The notes beneath the pieces are model-generated. The model saw only the letters and a program-made list of their open reading frames with translations, did not search any database and was not told the DNA's origin. 7,008 nucleotides of DNA. Origin: an alpha proteobacterium 3107 (GTDB lineage: Bacteria; Pseudomonadota; Alphaproteobacteria; Rhodobacterales; Rhodobacteraceae). Location of the stretch: positions 1 to 7,008 of the forward strand of contig JPPB01000337.1 in NCBI GenBank assembly GCA_001483205.1, written 5' to 3'. Positions 1 to 4,417 of the stretch are shown here, piece by piece. The stretch's first letter is position 1. Every line of letters starts with the position of its first letter. A program made the translations under genes and the position numbers.

Positions 1-132
1 CCGGTGGACCGTTTCAGGGCCGAACGGGCGGAGCCCCAAGGCGCTGCCCGGCGTGCCGCCGGGCGGGAACAGGTCCGGGACTTGGACTCAAAATCCGGGC
101 GTCAGGCTATCGAAAACGCCTTCGGCCATTGA
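1..132 (+). CDS. Possible 3' end of an upstream gene (yraN-like?), very uncertain
   Basis: A + strand frame is open from the left edge to a TGA at 130-132, with no start in the window. Its last residues read IENAFGH. In many alphaproteobacteria gshB follows yraN (UPF0102, an endonuclease-fold protein), and YraN proteins of this group often end in a similar VENAF/IENAF tail, which is the only reason to suggest yraN. The residues before the tail do not clearly match the usual RFDVALVD-type stretch and look shortened. All three + frames are open over the first 100 bases because the DNA is GC-rich, so openness is poor evidence. Alternatives are a degraded or frameshifted gene end, or plain non-coding DNA. 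Confidence 0.2.
   Translation, partial: PVDRFRAERAEPQGAARRAAGREQVRDLDSKSGRQAIENAFGH
44..66. repeat. Short perfect inverted repeat (hairpin)
   Basis: GCCCGGCG (46-53) and CGCCGGGC (57-64) form an 8-bp perfect stem around a 3-base TGC loop. A wobble T-G pair and a further C-G pair can extend it outward to 44-66. It is not followed by a T-run on either strand, so it is not an obvious intrinsic terminator. It may be a chance product of GC-rich DNA or an RNA structure upstream of gshB. Confidence 0.4.
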
Positions 133-178
133 ACCGGCGGTGGCCATCGTCCATGTAGGGCCGGGGATCATGCAATGC

Positions 179-183
179 AGGAG
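179..183 (+). promoter_or_regulatory. Ribosome binding site deciding the gshB GTG start
   Basis: AGGAG at 179-183 lies 10 bases before GTG at 194. It lies inside the alternative reading that would begin at ATG 170, so it supports the GTG start. No comparable site precedes the upstream in-frame ATGs at 53 and 170. Confidence 0.6.
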
Positions 184-193
184 CACGCCGCCC

Positions 194-1129
194 GTGAAGG
201 TCGCCTTTCAGATGGACCCGATTGCCGGGGTCGATATTAACGCCGACAGCAGCTTTCGCCTGGCAGAGGAAGCACAGGCGCGCGGGCACCGGCTTTGGTA
301 TTACCCGCCCGAGGCGCTGAGCTATGCGACCGGCCGGGTGGTGGCGCAGGCGCAGGCGATGCAGGTGCAGCGGGAACAGGGCAACCATGTCATCCTGGGG
401 CCGGTGGAAGAGATCGACCTGGCAGGGATGGATGTGGTCTGGTTGCGGCAGGATCCGCCCTTTGACATGCTCTATATCACCACGACCCATCTGCTGGAGC
501 GTATCCGCCCCGGCACGTTGGTGGTCAATGATCCGTTCTGGGTGCGCAACTGCCCGGAAAAGCTGTTGGCGCTCGATTTTGCCGATCTGATGCCGCCGAC
601 GGTGATTGCCCGCGATCTGGGGGTGATCCGCGCCTTTCGCCAACAGCACGGCGATATGATCATCAAACCGCTTTACGGCAATGGCGGCGCGGGGGTGTTC
701 CGGCTGACGCCCGAGGACGGCAACCTGTCGGCGCTGCATGAGCTTTTCACCGGGTTTGACCGCGCGCCCCTGATTGCGCAGAAATTCCTGCCCGAGGTGT
801 CGGGGGGCGATAAGCGGATCATCCTTGTGGATGGTGAGGCGGCGGGCGCGATCAACCGGGTGCCCGCGCCGGGCGAGACGCGCTCGAACCTTCATGCGGG
901 CGGGCGGGCTGAGAAGGCGGCGCTTGACGACCGGGATCGCGAGATTTGCGCCGCGGTTGGCCCGGTGTTGCGGGAAAGAGGACAGGTTTTCGCCGGGATT
1001 GACGTGATCGGCGGATACCTGACCGAGATCAACCTGACTTCCCCTACCGGCATTCAGGAGCTTGAGCGGTTTGACGGTGGCAATGTGGCCGCCGGAATCT
1101 GGGAAGCGATTGAGGCGCGCCGGGGGTGA
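194..1129 (+). CDS. gshB: Glutathione synthase (GshB)
   Basis: ATP-dependent ligase joining gamma-glutamylcysteine and glycine to make glutathione in the cytoplasm, the second step of the pathway. The protein is 311 aa from GTG, close to the roughly 316 aa of E. coli GshB. Visible family signatures are FQMDPI near residues 5-10, the RQDPPFD motif at 85-91, VNDPFWVRN at 111-119 followed by PEKLL, the ATP-grasp segment IIKPLYGNGGAGVFR at 156-170, QKFLPEVSGGDKR at 196-208, and the C-terminal TEINLTSPTGIQE at 277-289, which supplies metal and ATP ligands. The start was chosen because the family begins with M-K-I/V-A-F-Q-M-D-P and an AGGAG site precedes GTG 194. The frame also runs upstream to ATG 170 and ATG 53, but those extensions have no family-like residues. 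It is transcribed towards the - strand block. No terminator with a T-run is seen downstream, and nothing looks broken. Confidence 0.95.
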   Translation: MKVAFQMDPIAGVDINADSSFRLAEEAQARGHRLWYYPPEALSYATGRVVAQAQAMQVQREQGNHVILGPVEEIDLAGMDVVWLRQDPPFDMLYITTTHLLERIRPGTLVVNDPFWVRNCPEKLLALDFADLMPPTVIARDLGVIRAFRQQHGDMIIKPLYGNGGAGVFRLTPEDGNLSALHELFTGFDRAPLIAQKFLPEVSGGDKRIILVDGEAAGAINRVPAPGETRSNLHAGGRAEKAALDDRDREICAAVGPVLRERGQVFAGIDVIGGYLTEINLTSPTGIQELERFDGGNVAAGIWEAIEARRG

Positions 1130-1240
1130 GCGGGAATACCGGCCCGGAAAACCTTTGCAAAGACCTCTGGCATAAGGCTGTATATCCCCCCAAACAACCC
1201 GCCCGGCTGAGCGAATATGCAGCAGTCTTCTGAAAGGCGG
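1130..1240. other. Convergent intergenic spacer between gshB and the tRNA
   Basis: I found no gene and no hairpin-plus-T-run terminator on either strand. The only local symmetry is a perfect 10-base palindrome, CTTTGCAAAG, at 1153-1162, of unknown meaning. Transcripts from gshB (+) and from the tRNA (-) both run into this spacer. Confidence 0.5.
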
Positions 1241-1317
1241 TGGCGACCCCGGCAGGACTCGAACCTGCAACCTATCCCTTAGGAGGGGATTGCTCTATCC
1301 TGTTGAGCCACGGGGCC
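1241..1317 (-). tRNA. tRNA-Arg, anticodon CCU (reads AGG)
   Basis: The reverse complement folds into a complete 77-base cloverleaf. The acceptor stem GGCCCCG pairs with CGGGGTC (one G-U pair). The D arm is GCTC/GAGC with a 9-base loop, and the anticodon stem ATCCC/GGGAT closes the 7-base loop CTCCTAA, giving anticodon CCU. The variable loop has 5 bases. The T arm GCAGG/CCTGC closes the loop TTCGAGT. The discriminator base is G, and the 3' CCA is encoded at 1241-1243. CCU reads the AGG codon, which is rare in GC-rich alphaproteobacteria, so one gene is expected to suffice. It lies downstream of the - strand operon on the same strand, 106 bases after the last stop codon, but appears to have its own promoter. 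Confidence 0.97.
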
Positions 1318-1329
1318 AGCACGGGGCGC

Positions 1330-1358
1330 ACCATATGCGGAACAGGCGCGGCCTTCAA
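1330..1358 (-). promoter_or_regulatory. Putative sigma70-type promoter for tRNA-Arg
   Basis: On the - strand, TTGAAG (1358-1353) and TATGGT (1335-1330) are separated by exactly 17 bases. This fits a -35/-10 pair for the housekeeping sigma factor. The -10 ends 12 bases before the mature 5' end of the tRNA, so transcription would start only a few bases upstream of it, with a very short 5' leader. It was identified by eye only. Read-through from the upstream operon could also feed the tRNA. Confidence 0.5.
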
Positions 1359-1423
1359 CGCGGATCGGCGGGTTTTCGGCGATTTTCGTGCCGTCCAAGC
1401 CACGCCGTCCTGGGCCTCACCCC

Positions 1424-3871
1424 CTAAACCTTCACCCGCTCCGATTTCGGATCATACATCGGCCTGAGCGACGCCTCGGCCTTGACCCGCGCGCCCATCA
1501 CGTCGATCTCATAACCTGACGCCAGCACCTCAGCCGCGCTTTCGCCCTCGCACGGCACATAGCCCATGCCAACAGCCCCCCCCAGCGTATGGCCGTAATT
1601 GCCGGAACTGACATAGCCCACAATCTCGCCATCCCGCAGCAGCGGTTCATTGTGATACAAAAGCGGCTCCGGCTCGGTCAGCCTGAACTGCACCATACGG
1701 AATTTCGGCCCGGTCTCTTTGCGCGCCAGCACCGCGTCCCGGCCAATGAACCCCGCCTTGCCGGTCCTGACCGCAAAGCCAAGCCCGGCATCGATCACAT
1801 GATCCTCGCAGGTGATGTCATGGCCGAAATGCCGGAACCCCTTTTCGATCCGGCAACTGTCCATCATGTGCATTCCGCACAGTCTGAGGCCCAGATCCTG
1901 CCCGGCCTCCCACAGGGTTTCAAACACATGCCCGGCCATCTCTGCGGGCATATAGACCTCCCATCCCAGCTCGCCCACATAGGTCACCCGATGCACACGG
2001 GCGAGCCCCATGCCGATCTCGATCTCCTGCGCGGTGCCGAACGGGTTGACGGCATTGGAAAAGTCATTCGGAGAGACCTTTTGCAACAGAGCGCGGGAAT
2101 TTGGCCCCATCACCGCCAGAACACCCTCGGCGGCGGTCATATCGGTGATGACGACGTTATACTCCCCCTTGTGGCGCATCATCCAGGTCTGATCCGCCAG
2201 CCGGGTCAGCGCGGGCGTCACCACCAGATAGGCGGTCCCGGACAGCCGGGTGACGGTCACGTCGGCCTCGATCCCGCCACGGGGGTTCAGAAACTGGGTA
2301 TAGACGATCTTGCCCATCGGCACCGACAGATCACCGCCACAGACATGGTTCAGAAATGCCTCGGCATCCGGGCCGTCCACCCGCAGCTTGCCAAAGGACG
2401 ACATGTCATACATGCCGATGTTTTCCCGCACCGCGCGGTGTTCGGCGGCGGAATTTTCAAACCAGTTCTGGCGCTTCCAACTGTAGTCATAGGCGCGCGC
2501 CTGATCGCCCGTGGCAAACCAGTTCGCACGCTCCCAGCCGCCAAGTTCGCCAAACACCGCGCCCCGCTCTTGCAGGTGGTGATGAAACGGGGTCCGGCGC
2601 ACCCCGCGCGCGGTGGCCTTTTGCCGATAGGGGAAGTGATCGGCATACAGCAGGCCCAGGGTCTCTTTCGAGCGCTCGAACAGATAGCGCCGGTTGCCCT
2701 GAAACGGGTGCATCCGGGAAATGTCCACATCGCCCAGATCAAACGGTTTCTGGCCGTCTTCCATCCATTGCGCCAGCGCCATGCCCGCCCCGCCAGCGGA
2801 TTGTATGCCGACCGAGTTGAAACCGGCGGCGACCCAGAAATTGTCCGCCTCGGGCGCAAGGCCAAGGTGATAGGCGTCATCGGGGGTAAAGGATTCCGGC
2901 CCGTTGAAAAAGGTATGCACGCCTGCCTCGGCCAGCATCGGCATCCGGTTACAGGCGGCCTCCAGAATCGGCTCAAAATGGTCGAAATCCTCGGGCAACT
3001 GGTCAAACTCGAAACTGTCGGGAATGCCGTCCATCGCCCAGGGCTTGGCGTTCGGCTCGAACGCGCCTAACAGGATTTTGCCCGCGTCTTCCTTATAATA
3101 GGCGCATTCGTCCGGCACACGCAGCACCGGCATCTGGGTCAGGCCCTCAATGCCCTCGGTGACGATATAGAAATGTTCGCAGGCGTGCAGCGGCACATTG
3201 ACCCCGGCCATGCGGCCCACCTGATGGCCCCACATCCCGGCGCAGTTCACCACCATGTCACAGGCGATATGACCCCGGTCGCCGCCATCATCGGCAACCC
3301 AGTCAACCCCGGTGATCCGGCGGCCCTGTCGGGTGATCCCGGCCACCCGGATGCGTTCCCTGACCAGCGCGCCCCGCCTGCGCGCGCCCTTGGCCAGCGC
3401 CAGCGCGATATTGGCCGGGTCACCCTGCCCGTCGAGCGGCAGCCACACCCCTGCGGTCACATCGTCGATATTCAGCGGCGCGTATTTCGCTTTGACCTCA
3501 GCGGGCGATATTTCCTCGACCTCGACCCCGAAGGCCCGCGCCATCGCCGCCTGACGAAAGATTTCCTCTTTGCGCTCTGCGGTCAGGGCAACGGTGATTG
3601 ACCCGCAGCGCCGGAACCCGGTGGCAACGCCGGTTTCCTCTTCCAGCGCGCCATAAAGCTCCTGGCTGTATTTCGCCAGTTTCGTCATGTTGGCGGTGGC
3701 CCGCAACTGCGCGATCAGACCCGCCGCGTGCCAGGTGGTGCCACTGGTCAGTTGCTTGCGCTCCAGAAGAACCACGTCCTGCCAGCCCAGTTTGGTCAGG
3801 TGATAGGCAACCGAGCAACCGATGACACCGCCGCCGACGATGACGACGCGGGCATGAGTGGGAAGGGTCAT
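1424..3871 (-). CDS. Sarcosine dehydrogenase-like FAD/GcvT-domain oxidoreductase
   Basis: 815 aa, cytoplasmic, with no signal peptide or membrane segment. The N-terminal half is a DAO-type FAD domain: the dinucleotide fold IVGGGVIG at 11-18, ending with Glu37, which should bind the ribose. TTWHAAG at 45-51 supplies His48, equivalent to the histidine that carries covalent FAD in dimethylglycine oxidase and its mammalian relatives. Tyr258-Tyr259 falls at the active-site tyrosine region. A central linker domain (about 370-425) leads to a GcvT half (about 428-805) with VGELGWEVY at 632-640 and Asp537 at the folate-site acid position. Segments such as GPESFTPD (324-331), GFNSVG (350-355) and the C-terminal DPKSERVK resemble mammalian sarcosine dehydrogenase more than dimethylglycine dehydrogenase. 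The likely reaction is sarcosine to glycine, giving methylene-tetrahydrofolate and electrons for ETF, but a related N-methyl amine is possible. The ATG overlaps the stop of the preceding gene (ATGA). It is the last gene of the apparent operon. Family is certain; substrate is inferred. Confidence 0.9.
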   Translation of the reverse strand: MTLPTHARVVIVGGGVIGCSVAYHLTKLGWQDVVLLERKQLTSGTTWHAAGLIAQLRATANMTKLAKYSQELYGALEEETGVATGFRRCGSITVALTAERKEEIFRQAAMARAFGVEVEEISPAEVKAKYAPLNIDDVTAGVWLPLDGQGDPANIALALAKGARRRGALVRERIRVAGITRQGRRITGVDWVADDGGDRGHIACDMVVNCAGMWGHQVGRMAGVNVPLHACEHFYIVTEGIEGLTQMPVLRVPDECAYYKEDAGKILLGAFEPNAKPWAMDGIPDSFEFDQLPEDFDHFEPILEAACNRMPMLAEAGVHTFFNGPESFTPDDAYHLGLAPEADNFWVAAGFNSVGIQSAGGAGMALAQWMEDGQKPFDLGDVDISRMHPFQGNRRYLFERSKETLGLLYADHFPYRQKATARGVRRTPFHHHLQERGAVFGELGGWERANWFATGDQARAYDYSWKRQNWFENSAAEHRAVRENIGMYDMSSFGKLRVDGPDAEAFLNHVCGGDLSVPMGKIVYTQFLNPRGGIEADVTVTRLSGTAYLVVTPALTRLADQTWMMRHKGEYNVVITDMTAAEGVLAVMGPNSRALLQKVSPNDFSNAVNPFGTAQEIEIGMGLARVHRVTYVGELGWEVYMPAEMAGHVFETLWEAGQDLGLRLCGMHMMDSCRIEKGFRHFGHDITCEDHVIDAGLGFAVRTGKAGFIGRDAVLARKETGPKFRMVQFRLTEPEPLLYHNEPLLRDGEIVGYVSSGNYGHTLGGAVGMGYVPCEGESAAEVLASGYEIDVMGARVKAEASLRPMYDPKSERVKV
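3720..3738. repeat. 19-base exact repeat, copy 1 (FAD-histidine motif)
   Basis: CCCGCCGCGTGCCAGGTGG here is identical to 6711-6729. On the - strand it encodes the (S/T)TWHAAG segment around the presumed covalent-FAD histidine in the two paralogues. It is a conserved coding motif between duplicated genes, not a mobile repeat. Confidence 0.85.
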
Positions 3872-4326
3872 GGGTAAATCTCCGAATATTTTTGCTTGTA
3901 GAGCGCGATCATGTCCTGTTCGGTCGCGCCGTCGTCATAGGGGGGTGTGGTCAGCGGTTTTGTGTCGGTGACATCAAGCATCACGATGACATTCACCCGG
4001 CCCGCCAGATCACCCCAGAGTGCCCGCCAGTGCGGGATCAGCCGGGCAAATTCGCCGGTCCCGTGCCGGACAAAGCGGCAGGACGCCCGCACCCGCACCC
4101 CCTTGCGGGCGAAGGGATCAACAAAGTTTACCTCGCATTCCGGCAGGCAGGTCAGGTTGATCAGCGTCTGGGGAGAGCGGATTTCGCCAAAGGCGATGGT
4201 TTCGTCATCCAGCACCACGAATGTGCCCTTGGGCGAGACAGAGGGCCGCCCGTCCGGGCTGACGGTGGCGACATAGCCCAGCCGGAAGGTCTCGATCACG
4301 CGCCTTGCACGGGCGGGCAGTTTCAT
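3868..4326 (-). CDS. Pyridoxamine 5'-phosphate oxidase-fold family protein
   Basis: 152 aa with the N-terminal split-barrel pattern of the PNPOx-like superfamily: LGYVATVSPDGRPSVSPKG at residues 16-34, then IAFGEIRSPQTLINL at 44-58 and VNFVDPFARKGVRVRA at 66-81. Members bind FMN, F420, FAD or haem, and many reduce small molecules or act on flavins. The sequence does not tell which applies here, and it is not the classical pyridoxine-biosynthesis PdxH, which is longer. The start is ATG 4326, with AAGGAG 7 bases upstream. The stop TGA shares an ATGA overlap with the next gene's start, which suggests translational coupling and a function tied to the sarcosine dehydrogenase-like enzyme. Possible roles include handling a flavin, or removing a reactive by-product such as formaldehyde or an imine, but these are guesses. 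No membrane segment or signal peptide is seen. Confidence 0.85.
   Translation of the reverse strand: MKLPARARRVIETFRLGYVATVSPDGRPSVSPKGTFVVLDDETIAFGEIRSPQTLINLTCLPECEVNFVDPFARKGVRVRASCRFVRHGTGEFARLIPHWRALWGDLAGRVNVIVMLDVTDTKPLTTPPYDDGATEQDMIALYKQKYSEIYP
3879..3883 (-). promoter_or_regulatory. Ribosome binding site inside the preceding gene
   Basis: GGAGA on the - strand lies 7 bases before the ATG at 3871, within the last codons of the 152-aa gene. It supports the ATGA-coupled start, so the downstream enzyme can be translated both by reinitiation and by direct binding. Confidence 0.6.
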
Positions 4327-4333
4327 CGTCGCG

Positions 4334-4339
4334 CTCCTT
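4334..4339 (-). promoter_or_regulatory. Strong ribosome binding site of the 152-aa gene
   Basis: AAGGAG on the - strand, 7 bases before ATG 4326. It is the strongest Shine-Dalgarno sequence seen in the - strand block. It sits just downstream of the GC-rich hairpin at 4356-4395. Confidence 0.7.
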
Positions 4340-4355
4340 CATTACCGGGCATCAT

Positions 4356-4395
4356 CGGGGCGGCGGGGGGACGGCGGGATGCGCCCCCCGCCCCG
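4356..4395 (-). repeat. GC-rich intercistronic hairpin
   Basis: GGGGGG (4365-4370) pairs with CCCCCC (4384-4389), C4364 pairs with G4390, and after a 3-base bulge CGGGG (4356-4360) pairs with CCCCG (4391-4395). This gives about 12 almost all-GC pairs around a 13-base loop. Neighbouring GGC/GCC runs allow alternative pairings. On the - strand the stem is followed by ATGATG, not by a T-run, so it does not look like an ordinary intrinsic terminator. It fills the 91-base gap between two genes of the apparent operon. It could stabilise the upstream mRNA or lower expression of the two downstream genes. Confidence 0.6.
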
Positions 4396-4417
4396 CTGCC
4401 GCCTGAGGCCGGACCGG

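Noticed and set aside
107..1270. 387-codon open frame on the - strand across gshB and into the tRNA
   Set aside because: It is antisense to gshB and would start inside the tRNA gene. The product is basic and low in complexity, with no recognisable motif.
1130..1423. Intrinsic terminators for gshB, the tRNA or the dehydrogenase operon
   Set aside because: I looked for a stem followed by a T-run on both strands and found none that is convincing. Termination may be Rho-dependent or lie outside what can be judged by eye.
1589..3070. Long open frame on the + strand opposite the sarcosine dehydrogenase-like gene
   Set aside because: It lies antisense to a clearly recognisable enzyme. Its product is rich in His, Arg, Pro and Gly with no family features, as expected for an antisense shadow in GC-rich DNA.
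1424..3871. Reading the gene as a DMSP demethylase (DmdA)
   Set aside because: DmdA is a GcvT-type protein of about 370 aa without an FAD oxidoreductase half. This protein is 815 aa with a complete FAD domain and WHAAG motif.
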